From contig JAXBDG010000006.1 in the NCBI GenBank assembly GCA_036320915.1, positions 2,170,001 to 2,234,000 on the forward strand: 64,000 nt of DNA. The letters run 5' to 3'. The notes below the pieces were generated by a model. That model did not search any database. It saw only the letters and a list, made by a program, of their open reading frames with translations, and was not told where the DNA came from. Below, piece by piece: positions 21,118-31,400 of the stretch (the stretch's first letter is position 1; every line of letters begins with the position of its first letter). Origin of the DNA: Linnemannia elongata (lineage: Eukaryota > Mortierellomycota > Mortierellomycetes > Mortierellales > Mortierellaceae). The position numbers were made by a program, and so were the translations under genes.

Positions 21118-21257
21118 GGAACGGGATATTTACATCTCTTTTTTTTTTTTTTTTTGTGTTTGATATTTACAAAAACTGTGTTTATTTGTAGTCAACAATT
21201 AAAAGGAACAAACAACGCACAACGCTTCAGATATGTATATGACTTGCTACTGAGCTA

Positions 21258-22384
21258 TTAACGAGCAAAGCGCATCATGAAGGCGACGATCAATCCACCA
21301 ATGACCACACCCTCCATGAACCCAAGTCCTCCGATGGTCGAAGACTCGGTAGCCTTCTTGGCCAAGGCTGCTTCTTGGTCCTTCTTCCAGGAGAGGAGGA
21401 TGCTTGAGATGTCTTCGACAATGCCGCGGCGGAGCTCTTGGGCCTCGACGGGTTGGATCTTGGTGCTCTCCATAGTGCTGATGTTGTTATCGGTAGTGGT
21501 GATAGAGGAAAGGACGATACTGCGACGGTTGTGGGACTGGGTTTGGCTTTCGGAGGTCTCTTGGGAATGAGTTGGGTCGGATGAGGTTGTTGCGGATGCT
21601 GAATGGCTAATGGATCGATCCTCTTCGTCGGCTTTGAGAAAAGATCAGATGAGAAAACAGAAAGAAAAAAAAAAAAAGAGAAAGTGATGAGAGGTAAGAG
21701 AGTGTGAGCAAACCAGTGTGAATAAGGATGACAGCTGGGAAACAAAGAAAATTAATGTTCACCCACTCCTTCCCTCCCTCCCTCCATCTTGTCACATTGA
21801 CGATGTCAAGGGTGACGACCAGATGATCCCTTATTATTATTATTTCCTGTCTCAAAGGACTTACAGTGAGTGGGCGAGGAGGGGGCAGGGCTGACGGTTT
21901 GGGCACCGCCATCCTTCTCGGGATCATACCCATCCTCCCAATTCATCGAGACGACTCGACTGGCACGCAGGGTCTCACGGCGGAGCATCCCCACGGCCTT
22001 CATGATCATCGACCTCCACTTTAGGTTGATCTCCATCCGTTCTATTTTTTTTTTTTTTTTTTTTCATGGTTGTAAAGAAGGATATGGTAGAGAGAGGGGA
22101 GAGATAGCTGGTTAGTGAAAAGGCATGCAAGTTTGTATTCGCCAGTATGCATGGATACATGCATGTATTCGACGAAGAGGTGTGCGTGTCTCATCAATGG
22201 CGCTGCTTACCAAGGTCCTCCTCGGACAGATCCAGGAACTGGGCCCCATTCAGGCACGCGGTCTATTTTGCAACACAAAAAGGTGGGGGATTACATCAGA
22301 AATGCAAGACAAACAAACATTTCAGCAAAAATCCGATCCAAAATAAAGGGGCATATCAGACTTGATCAAGAGGACAGATCACAC

Positions 22385-22416
<32 letters not shown>

Positions 22417-23130
22417 GGCCCGCTTCTAATATAATAACTTTACCTGGCGGACATAACGTCCAAGGTCCTCAGTAATGGCACGAGGGTACCGCCGCAGACT
22501 ATACCCAAGGTACTCGGCCACATGGGCACTAGTCCATGCTCGCACTTCCGCCGGCAGATCCGGGTACGGCGTCTCGTCCACGATCAATGTCGCCGATCGA
22601 TGGACTGATGGGCGTGAGAAGCTGTTGGATCGCTTCCAGGGCGAGACTGGTGGTGACGGCATCTGTTGCTGCTGCTGCTGTTGTACTGGAGAAGAGAGCA
22701 ACGGGGACATGTTTGGAAGCGAACCAAGACGTGCGGTGGGGCAGGAAGCAGATGACCGAAGTGGTCGTCCACCAAACCGCCCACTCTCCCTCTCCCTCGA
22801 TCGTGAACCATTCGAGGACGGGATATTGATCGGTTGTGTCGAAAAAGCCACGGACGCCGAGTGTGGGGTGTTGGATGCGGAGGTTGGGGGTGCTGCTTGG
22901 GAGGGGAGGGCGGATTTGTAAAAGTCACTGTCAGAGGGGGACATAAGGGGTGGGTAGACATAAGCCTTTGTTGTCGACTGTTGGATGGCTTCGGAGGGGT
23001 ATGCCAGCGGGACATGGACTTTCTTGTAATAGAAGGATCCAGAGGTCGTCGATGCGTCGGGCTCCTCTCGTGGGCTGGCGGTTGTTGTGGTGCAGTCTGG
23101 GGTAGGGAAGGAGGTGATGATTGGATCCAT
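21258..23130 (-). CDS. SAM-domain protein with C-terminal membrane anchor (429 aa)
   Basis: Four exons (23130-22444, 22262-22211, 22041-21865, 21631-21258). Residues 1-200 are disordered and rich in Ser, Pro and Gln, with a Gln7 run and PPVSPW motifs. A sterile-alpha-motif domain spans about residues 205-285: VRAWTSAHVAEYLGYSL, then FLDLSEEDL, then a long basic helix ERMEINLKWRSMIMKAVGML. A Ser/Thr-rich linker follows, a probable coiled helix (EAQELRRGIVEDISSILLSWK), and a final hydrophobic segment (GGLGFMEGVVIGGLIVAFMM, about residues 405-424) with only MRFAR-type residues after it, so it looks like a tail-anchored protein. SAM domains usually mediate oligomerisation or partner binding. No specific function can be named. 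It is convergent with the phosphatase gene, 140 bp away. Confidence 0.75.
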
Positions 23131-24497
23131 TGTTGAAGAGTGTAGGAGGGTTGAGTGGATGTTGGAAAAAAAACGACAGAGAAAAGGTACTGCAGAAAAA
23201 ACGTTGGAAGCAGGAAGGACAAAGAAAGAAATGCGTCAAGAAGTCAAGAAGGAAAGAACAAAAAAAAAACTAGAGAAAGATGAAAAAAGAAATAAGAAAA
23301 GTATGAAGGCAGTTGGATCAAAGGGTCATTAAAAAGGATGGTGATTCCTGAAGGAAAGGGCGCTCCCGAGAGTGGGAGTGAAGGGAGTGTGGAGATGGCG
23401 AATGAAGAGTAAGAGTTGAAAAGAAAAGAAAACAAAGAAGAGTAAAACCAAACAGAAGAAGAAAAAAGGACAAATGATCATGACTACAAAACATAACACT
23501 TCCATTGCTAAGTGGCCAATGCCCCTATTCCAAATTATTTTTGCACTTTTGAATCCGTTCAGCCCACGAGGACGTGATTCAGGGCGTAAATGCTACTGTA
23601 GGTCATTTGAGCATTTTGCTTTTCCTCCTTCCTCTTGATCATTCATCCGTCCGCTATCCTTCTTTTTCTAGTGTCGTTTTACCTTTTCTATGCAGAAGCC
23701 ATTTACCCCTCTTTTCTTTTAGCTTAATGATATCGTGTCCACCTCATCATCATCCTCTCACAGGAACCTGTATTCTCTTATTACCGTTGCGTTGAGATCC
23801 TGACTCAGGAGCACGGTGCATTATTTTTTTGAAACGTGTATTTTGTGCTCCTGTCTTGTGGGCGTACCTGTAGTCCATGCATAGCTTTCGCAATTTTGAC
23901 GTGATCCTCCTCCCCCTCGCCTCCTTGCTTCCCCTGCACCTTCCCAGCCTCAACACCTATCTCGCCTCTGAAGAGGATACATATATTCAAACATCTGCAC
24001 TTTACTCCTACATCCATTTCAATCGCATACTATGACCGTTACCAGCGGTCCTCCAGTCTTCGCCTTAACGCCTTCGCCTTAACGCCAACGCCTCGGCCTC
24101 ACTCCCTCTCCTTCACAACGTACCCCCCAAGGCGCCCGTGATGTAGTCTCGACCCAGTCCTTCACAGATTCCGAGTACTGGACCCATTCCCAAAGAGTAT
24201 CTTCATCATAGTAGGTGGTCGTGGTCCTCTCTCCCCATTCCTTCCTTTTTGGGATGAAATTATGGAGAGGAGAGGAGCGATGATAGTTAAGGAGATCGAA
24301 ACGGAAGACACCTAGTTCCACCTTGGATCGCCCCCGAAGGGCAGCAAGGGTCATCCGGAGGTATGCGCAGGTGCGCCTGGCGCAGAATCCTCGGTTTTGT
24401 GCAGTACACTTTATCTATTCTGCTTCGCTATTGCGACGTAGAATAACGTGCTAGCTTGAGCTACACTTAGCCTTCCGTGATTAAAACTTTGACGTTC

Positions 24498-24535
<38 letters not shown>

Positions 24536-24893
24536 AAGCCCAAGCTCAGCTGGCAGAGAAGAAGCGTCAGAGCGAGAAACGTCAACCTTGTCCCCCAGTC
24601 GAGCCGCGCCCGACCGTCACCAACCACCCCCACCTAATAGCCGTACTCTATTTTTCTCTGTATTTTATTTGCCCAGCCCTTTTATGGTTATCTGACTATC
24701 TGTTTTTTTCCCACTTTAGTTTTTGAGCCACCAACAATTTCACCCACCAGCACACCACATTAAGCCTGTATGTCAAGAAAACAGATCAAGGGATAAGAGG
24801 AAACAGGTTAAGAGGACCTTGATCGAGATGTGAAGAAACGGGACAAGGAAGGACTAAAAGGGTTCTTTATGGTGATACCAGGTGAAGAACTAA
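23131..24893. other. Intergenic region with A35 tract
   Basis: About 1.76 kb between minus-strand genes. No supported gene. A minus-strand frame at 24079-24354 (91 codons) has no recognisable domain. The region includes a run of 35 A (24499-24533) followed by aataaag, which could mark the 3' end of a retroposed sequence, but no target-site duplication or enzyme fragment was found. Confidence 0.4.
24499..24533 (+). repeat. Poly(A) run of 35 nt
   Basis: Uninterrupted A35 followed by taaagccc. It may be a slipped microsatellite or the tail of an inserted retrotranscript. Confidence 0.85.
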
Positions 24894-26600
24894 CTATCTG
24901 CTATCTGAGGGGATTTTCCATAAATGCGACGATATGCCTATGGACACAATCGAGTTGATCTTAAGTACCTCCGACAGCGCCTGAGCTCCGTTGGGTCCGA
25001 TTTTGTTGTTCCATAAGTCCAAAGTGGTCAGAGTCGAGTTGATCTTGAGTGCCTCCGACAGCGCCTGAGCTCCGTTGGGTCCGATCGAGGTGCTCCATAA
25101 GTCCAAAGTGGTCAGAGTCGAGTTGATCTTGAGTGCCTCCGACAGTGCCTGAGCTCCATTGTCTCCGATCTTGTTTGCATGCAGGCTCAAAGTGGTTAGA
25201 GTTGAGTTGGTCTTGAGTACTTCCGACAGCGCCTGAGCTCCGTTGGGTCCGATCGAGTTTTCTTGCAGGTCCAAAGTGGTCAGAGTCGAGTTGATCTTGA
25301 GTGCCTCCGACAGCGCCTGAGCTCCGTTGTCTCCGATCTTGTTTGCATGCATGCTCAAAGTGGTTAGAGTTGAGTTGGTCTTGAGCGCCTCAGACAGCGC
25401 CTGAGCTCCGCCTGGTCCGATCGAGTTGTATCCCAAGTCCAAAGTGGTCAAAGCCCAGTTGATCTTGAGTGCCTCCGACAGCGCCTGAGCTCCGTTTTCT
25501 CCGATCTTGTTTGATCGCAGGTTCAGAGTGGTTAATGTCGAGTTGGACTTGAGTGCCTTAGACAGCACCTGAACTCCGTTTTCTCCGATCGGGTTATCCC
25601 ATAGGATCAAAGCGGTCAGAGCCGAGTTGAACTTGAGTGCCTCCGACAGCGCCTGAAATCCGTTGTCTCCGATCAAGTTGCGCGATAAGTTCAAAGTGGT
25701 CAGAGTCGAGTTGATCTTGAGTGCCTCCGACAGTGCCTGAGCTCCATTGTCTCCGATCTTGTTTGATCGCAGGTTCAGAGTGGTTAAAGTTGAGTTGGTC
25801 TTGAGTACTTCCGACAACGCCTGAGCTCCGTTGGGTCCGATCGAGCTTTCTTGCAGGACCAAAGTGGTCAGGGTCGAGTTGGACTTGAGTGCTTCCGACA
25901 GCGCCTGAGCTCCGTTGTCTTCGATCTTGTTTGCTCGCAGGTCCAAAGTGGTCAGAGTCCAGTTGGTCTTGAGTACCTCCGACAGCTCCTGAGCTCCGTC
26001 GGGTCCGATCGAGCTGTGTCCCAAGTCCAAAGTGGTTAAAGTCGAGTTGATCTTTAGTGCTTCAAACAGCGCCTGGGTTCCTTCTTCCGGGATGAAATAA
26101 TTGGATACCAAACGCAACGTGACCAGAGCTGAGTTGATCTTGAATGCTTCAGACAGAACCTGGAGTCCTTGGTCTCGAAACGAGATCTCCTTCAAGGTCA
26201 AAGATCTCAGAGTCGAGTCGGTCTTGAGTGCTTCTGACAGCGCATGGGCTCCTTCGGCTTTGAGGACGCAGTACTCTATGCCCAAGGTGGTTATTGTCGA
26301 GTTTGCCATGACGCTAGTTATTACTTCGTCTCCGACAGGTGTTGCTGGATCCGTATAATAAGGACAACCCTGAATAGATAAGTGTTTTACAAATCGCCTG
26401 TGTTTCTCGAAAAAATCCATGCTGAGACCATCCTCACCCTCGGAGACTTGGACAGATTTGTAGAGTGCCGGTGTAAACGAGTCGTTCCAATCCTGACTCA
26501 CACGCGCACAAGACGCGAGGTCCCTGGGGCGAAGGCTGCGGGCAATTGTTGAGCGAACCTCATGTAGATCGAGAGGATGTATCTGGGACATCTTATTCAT
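24894..26600 (-). CDS. F-box and ribonuclease-inhibitor-type leucine-rich-repeat protein (568 aa)
   Basis: Single exon from ATG 26600 to TAG 24894-24896; a second in-frame ATG is at 26591. Residues 10-55 resemble an F-box (PLDLHEVRSTIARSL, then DLASCARVSQDW, then ALYKSVQV). From about residue 100 there are 16 tandem 28-residue repeats of the form NSTLTTLDLxxNxIGxNGAQ plus ALSEALK, the ribonuclease-inhibitor (RNI) class of LRR. Units 4-16 are nearly identical at protein and DNA level (84-bp periodicity), so recent unit duplication or conversion is likely. F-box proteins usually recruit substrates to SCF ubiquitin ligases, with the LRR as binding surface. That role is inference here. The Mucoromycota-style expansion of such proteins makes it likely one of many paralogues. 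Confidence 0.85.
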   Translation of the reverse strand: MNKMSQIHPLDLHEVRSTIARSLRPRDLASCARVSQDWNDSFTPALYKSVQVSEGEDGLSMDFFEKHRRFVKHLSIQGCPYYTDPATPVGDEVITSVMANSTITTLGIEYCVLKAEGAHALSEALKTDSTLRSLTLKEISFRDQGLQVLSEAFKINSALVTLRLVSNYFIPEEGTQALFEALKINSTLTTLDLGHSSIGPDGAQELSEVLKTNWTLTTLDLRANKIEDNGAQALSEALKSNSTLTTLVLQESSIGPNGAQALSEVLKTNSTLTTLNLRSNKIGDNGAQALSEALKINSTLTTLNLSRNLIGDNGFQALSEALKFNSALTALILWDNPIGENGVQVLSKALKSNSTLTTLNLRSNKIGENGAQALSEALKINWALTTLDLGYNSIGPGGAQALSEALKTNSTLTTLSMHANKIGDNGAQALSEALKINSTLTTLDLQENSIGPNGAQALSEVLKTNSTLTTLSLHANKIGDNGAQALSEALKINSTLTTLDLWSTSIGPNGAQALSEALKINSTLTTLDLWNNKIGPNGAQALSEVLKINSIVSIGISSHLWKIPSDSR

Positions 26601-27539
26601 AAGGGGGATTGTAACAAGTGTGAAGGGGATGACGACGCGGACACTAATAATGATGTCGCAGAAAGGTACGATAATGATGTAGGAATGAGGGAAAAGGAAA
26701 GGAAGAAATGAACGAAATGATAAAGGTGAGAGTGATTTTCTATTGCAAGGCGAGAAAAATATTGGGAGGAAAGAGAGGTGTTTTTATTCGGGTTCACCTT
26801 TCTGGCTAATAAAAAGAGAAAAGGGCTACTGCGGTTATTGCGATTGCTGAGCGGGACTTCAACATGGAGTGAAAAATATGAGAGTAGACCGATCATGGAT
26901 CATGGTTACACAGAGAAAAATTCAAGGGAACTGAGGAGAGGGTGCCTGTTGCCCTATCACTTACAAAAGTCCTTTGCTCTCGTTTCTTTGCTTTGCTATC
27001 TCACTTTACTGTTTGTTGTTTACTACCTGTGACCCACAGAGAACGAATAGCGACGTGATATGGCGCAGAGCCCTCCCCTGGGCTGGGGGGGAGACTGAAA
27101 GCCGGGTAAAGATAGCCATGATGTGCATTAGATGAGGAAAAAAATGAAAACCTCAAAGAGAGAATAAAGAATGAATGTTATATTGGACACAATTTCGTCC
27201 GTGGAAGACAGTCTTGAGGGTAAAAAATAAAACTTTGGAGAAGGACAGTGCCGCGCAATTACTGGTGAGGAAAAAAAGAGAAACCTCTGGAGCCACCCTA
27301 AAAAAATAAAAGGGGTGAGTACAAGTGCATCTGGTAACTCTATGCCTTGTTTGAGCGAGAACGCATCTTGCGACCATGATTAGCATGAGTAGCAGGGATG
27401 TGCGTGTTGCGTTTCGATGGTGGGCGTTTAGACTTGTTTTTACGTGTTCTTGTGCGCGTCTGTTTAGTAGCGCTAGGTTGTTCGTCTATAGCGAGCTGAG
27501 GTGAATCACCGTGAAAGTCAGGACGAGATTGCAAGCGAG
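26601..27539. other. Intergenic region upstream of the LRR gene
   Basis: About 940 bp with no supported gene. A minus-strand frame near 27340-27585 (basic, Arg/Lys/Thr-rich) lies immediately 3' to the dead chromodomain sequence and may be part of the same relic. Confidence 0.35.
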
Positions 27540-27905
27540 GATGTGCAGGGTGGGTTGGGTGTCGGCCCAAAAATCCACTATGCACTTCCTCTCGACAAAG
27601 TGATCTTCAGGCTCTCAGGAGTTTTCATCGTCTGGATAGTTCTTCTACTTGACCAAGTATTCCGTATTGCCATCGTCTGTGCGACGAGCGTCAAAGATAC
27701 ATTCCAGTTCATAGACCGGCTCAGTGACCAGCTCGTCAAAATCAAGTTTGAGCAAACTCTCCAACAGCCGCTCATCAACTGCGAGTGGATTCTTGGTCGC
27801 TCCAGGGCATGTCCGATCCTCATGTGTGGCTAGCGAAGCGCCACATGGGCAGAAACCATCACGCATAATGTAACCATATCCTTGGCTCCTGTCGCCACGA
27901 GGACC
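27540..27905 (-). pseudogene. Relic of a chromodomain protein (probable retroelement or recombinant fragment)
   Basis: On the minus strand a frame reads YTGPRGD, GFCPCGASLATHEDRTCPG, then VYELECIFDARRTDDGNTEY, LVK, stop, KNYPDDENS, stop, EPEDHFV and KCIVDFW. The block from VYELECIFDAR to FW has the shape of a chromodomain (E-x-I-L-x-x-R, YLVKW, YP-x-x-x-x-xW, EP). Both conserved tryptophans are replaced by stop codons: TAG at 27645-27647 and TGA at 27615-27617. Chromodomains of this type occur at the C-terminus of Ty3/Gypsy integrases and in HP1-like proteins. No integrase, RT or LTR was found nearby, so its parent remains uncertain. The N-terminal CPCGASLATHEDRTCPG segment has a zinc-binding look. 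Confidence 0.6.
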
Positions 27906-28227
27906 AGTGTATTTGAATAGAGACGCGCCACTTGAGGTTCTGTTCGCTTTTTTTTTTTTTTTTCGTACACAATTTTATTTCTCTGACAAACAGAACAAAG
28001 GAGGCATTTGGAAGTAAAAGAGACTACAGACCAAACTCTTCAGTGAACCATCTGCCAGTCACAGTCCGGTCCGGGACCTGGCTCTGCGCAGAGGTTCTGT
28101 TCGCGATCGGGAGCGCCTTATTTTTGGTGTCAGGCGCGCCTGCAATATACTACCCCTTAACTAATTATCACGTGCAACTATTTACCAAGATTATAAATAT
28201 GTAAATAAACCTCGGTTCACAGGATCT

Positions 28228-28310
28228 GGTAGGATGGCCGAGTTGGTCTAAGGCGCCGCACTCAAGTTGCGGTCTCGAGAGAGGCGTGGGTTCAAATCCC
28301 ACTTCTACCA
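28228..28310 (+). tRNA. tRNA-Leu (anticodon CAA)
   Basis: An 83-nt type II tRNA. Acceptor stem GGTAGGA pairs with TTCTACC with one G-T wobble, discriminator A at 28310. D-arm tggccgagttggtctaaggc, anticodon stem CCGCA/TGCGG with loop CTCAAGT (anticodon CAA), long variable arm around ctcgagag, and T-arm with B-box ggttcaaatcc. No intron. A T4 stretch at 28315-28318 can terminate RNA polymerase III. It reads UUG leucine codons. Confidence 0.95.
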
Positions 28311-28449
28311 TCATCTTTTGCTGCCCTTCGAGGTGGCTCTCCTTTTGCTCGATGCGGACGCGTTCACCCTCCTTCAACGAAGTAGAGGCCATTCCTTTTT
28401 CTTTATTTTAAAGCAAAGCGCTTCTCATTTTTGACAAGCCGCAAAGTTC

Positions 28450-31400
28450 TTACATGGCCCGACCAGATCCACGGCTCGACTTTTGCTGACGAGCCTGCTC
28501 AGCATGGAACCAATAATCATCATCTGAAGTTGCCTCACGACCAGCAGCGACATTGCCTAAGTTCTCGTCAAACTCCCGGATCTTACCGCTAGCCTTGTTC
28601 AACCCTGCACGGAGTTCAGATTCCAATCGGTTCGCAGACTTTTCGGCCTCGTGAGTCTTGGCACTCCACCACCGGCGACCGTCATCTTTGGCTTGTTTCA
28701 CTCCGTCCTGGATCTCGGACGTGGCCTTGTGCGTGGCCTGTTCGGCTCCAAAGATGGTTTCCTTCAGGGAATCGACGCCGCTTTGGAGGCTTTCTTTGGT
28801 GGATCGGAGGTCGTCGCGGATGTGGTCCATCAGGTTGGGGCCGTCGTAGCCATTTGCGGATCCTGAGTGCTCGTGGTGATGGTGAGTGTGGACTCGTTGA
28901 CCCTCAGCGGTGGTAGCAGCATCAATGACATTGTCGTAGGCCTTGCTGGCGGTTTCGGACATGTTCCTGCCAACGGTTTCGGCTTTGGCATGGACGTCGC
29001 GTTCGGCTTTGGCGGCAACGCGTTCGACATTTGCTCCGAGATCGGAGATCTTGGTGGTGATGTCGGGGGAGTAGGAAGAGGAGGAAGAGGAGGTGGAGGA
29101 TGAAGAGCCAGATGACCACCAGCTACGACGCTCGGGCTTGGCGGCGTTCACGGCTTCGACGATGGTCTCTCTGGACTTAGTGGTGGCCTCTGCAGCCCTA
29201 GCCTCGGCGCCAAGAAAGGCATCCTTCAAATTGTGAAGACCATCGGAGATGTCACTTTTGGTCTGCTTGATGTCCTCAACGATGTGTTCCATGAGATGTC
29301 CGGTGGAGTCGAAACCATCGTGGCTGTGCTTGGTCGAGGCAGTACTGGTAGCCGTGGTGTTTGACGAGCGAGACCAAGGCCAGCTCCAGCTGCTATCAGA
29401 GGAAGATGAAGAGGTGCTGTCACGCATCTCGACCTTCAAACCATCCAACTGAGAACGGAGGCGAGCCTCACGTTCAGAGTAGGCGCTGTGCTCACGGGAG
29501 ATCGAGCTGGAAGACTCGCGGGCAGACAACTCGGCGGCGCGCTTTCTCTCGGCAAGGTTGGACTCGGCACGGTTCTTAGCAGCAAGGGCCTCAGCCTCAG
29601 CTCTTTCAGCTGAGAGCTTCTGTTCCATCTCCTTAGCAGCACGGCTGGCAGAGATATTCTTCTCTGACAAGAGAGCATCGGCCTTGGCGCGAGCATCACG
29701 AGCCGCAGCCTCAGCCATCTCCAAAGTGCGCTTCTGGTCAGCGTTAATTGAAGTACGAAGAGAGGCCAACTTCTTCTCGGCGGCGAGGGCATCGGCATGG
29801 GCACGGGCCTCACGAGCAGCAGCCTCGGCTCTGTCGGTAGCAAGGCGAGACTCCATATCCTTTAAGGACCTCTCAGCAGTACGCTTCTGCTCCATCAACA
29901 ATGACTCGGCCTTCAACTTGGCCTCACGAGCAGCAGCCTCGGCCTTCTCGATAGCCTTGACGCGCTCCATCTCCTTGGCAGCCAACTCAGCATGACGTTT
30001 CTTCTCTTGGAGCATAGCCTCGGCGTGGGCCTTGGCCTCACGAGCAGCAGCTTCAGCCTTCTCAAAGGCAAGACGGTCAGCCATCTCCTTTGCAGCACGC
30101 TCGGAAGCTCTCTTCTTCTCCAATGCAGCAGCATCCTCACGCTCGCGGGTCAAGCGGATCTCCAAATCACGAGCAGCCTTTGCAGCGCGCTCAGCAGCCA
30201 TCTTCTTCTGGACCTCCAACTCCTTGGCAGCTTTCTCAGCAGCAAGTTTCTTCTGCATCGCCTCGGCTTCGGCACGGACCTTGGCCTCATAAGCAGCCTT
30301 CTGAGCACGCTCATGAGCCAATTTCTCCTCCATTTCCTTAGCAGCACGCTCGACCTTGAGTCTCTGCTCGCGAGCAAAAGTCTCAGCCTGGGCACGGAGT
30401 TCAGCGTTGGCCTGTTCCTCCTTGAGCTTCTCCATACGGATACGCTCTTCAATCTCACGGGCGTTGCGCTCGATCTTGAGCTTCTCCTCACGGATACGGG
30501 TCTCAAGTGCAGCCTTAGCCTCCTGGGCAGCTTTCTCGGCAGCAGCGGTCTCAAGGGTAGCACGGTGGTGGATCTCCTTGGCGATCTGATCAGCCTTCTC
30601 CTTCTGATCACGGGCCCAGGCTTCAGCTCTGAGTTTGATCTGAGCAGCAGCAGCATCCGCCTCAGCCTTCTCGCGCAGGACACGTTCCTGAACCTCGCGG
30701 GCGGACTGCTCAGCCAAAGTGCGTTGCTCAAGCTCCCAAGCCTGCGCGCGGGCCTTGGCATCGGCAACAGCACGATCGGCAGCAGCCTTTTCGGTAGCTA
30801 GACGCATCTCGAGCTCCTTGGCGCTACGCTCCATTGAGATCTGGCGTTCGCGGATTAAAGCATCGCTGGTAGACTTGGCCTGACGAGCGGCAGCCTCAGC
30901 TCTGGCCCTAGCATCGGCAGCCTTCTTTTCGAGATCAGACTGCTCCTGGGCGAGACGGTTGGCAAGATCGAGAGCAGCGCGCTCAGCAGCCTGCTTGGAC
31001 TCCCAGCCGATGGACTCGGTGCTGGACCTGATAGAGACGCTGGCGTCCAAATCACCAGGGGAGCTACGGAAGCGACGGTCCCACCAGGAAGAGCGACCCA
31101 AGGAGGTAGAGTTACGGCTACCTGGCCAGTTGTAGTAGCTGGCATCACGGATATCAGCCGAAGAGATCTCCTCACCGTTGGTCCAGTACTCGGTCTCATG
31201 GGGGAGGCGATCACTGATAAAGATCTTGCGATGGCTGTTGGCATAGGAAGTCTCATCTACACGGGCAGTTCCCATTTCCTCCTTGGTTGAGGACCAGACA
31301 TCGACGTCCTTGTTGTCAAGACCACCGTTGCTGTTGAGGCCAGCCCGTCGGAGCCAATACCCGCCATCCTCGCGGATCTTGGAGGTGCCTTGCTCCTCAC

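Noticed and set aside
29992..30801. Long plus-strand frame inside the coiled-coil exon
   Set aside because: Shadow of the repetitive MICOS-like coding sequence on the other strand.
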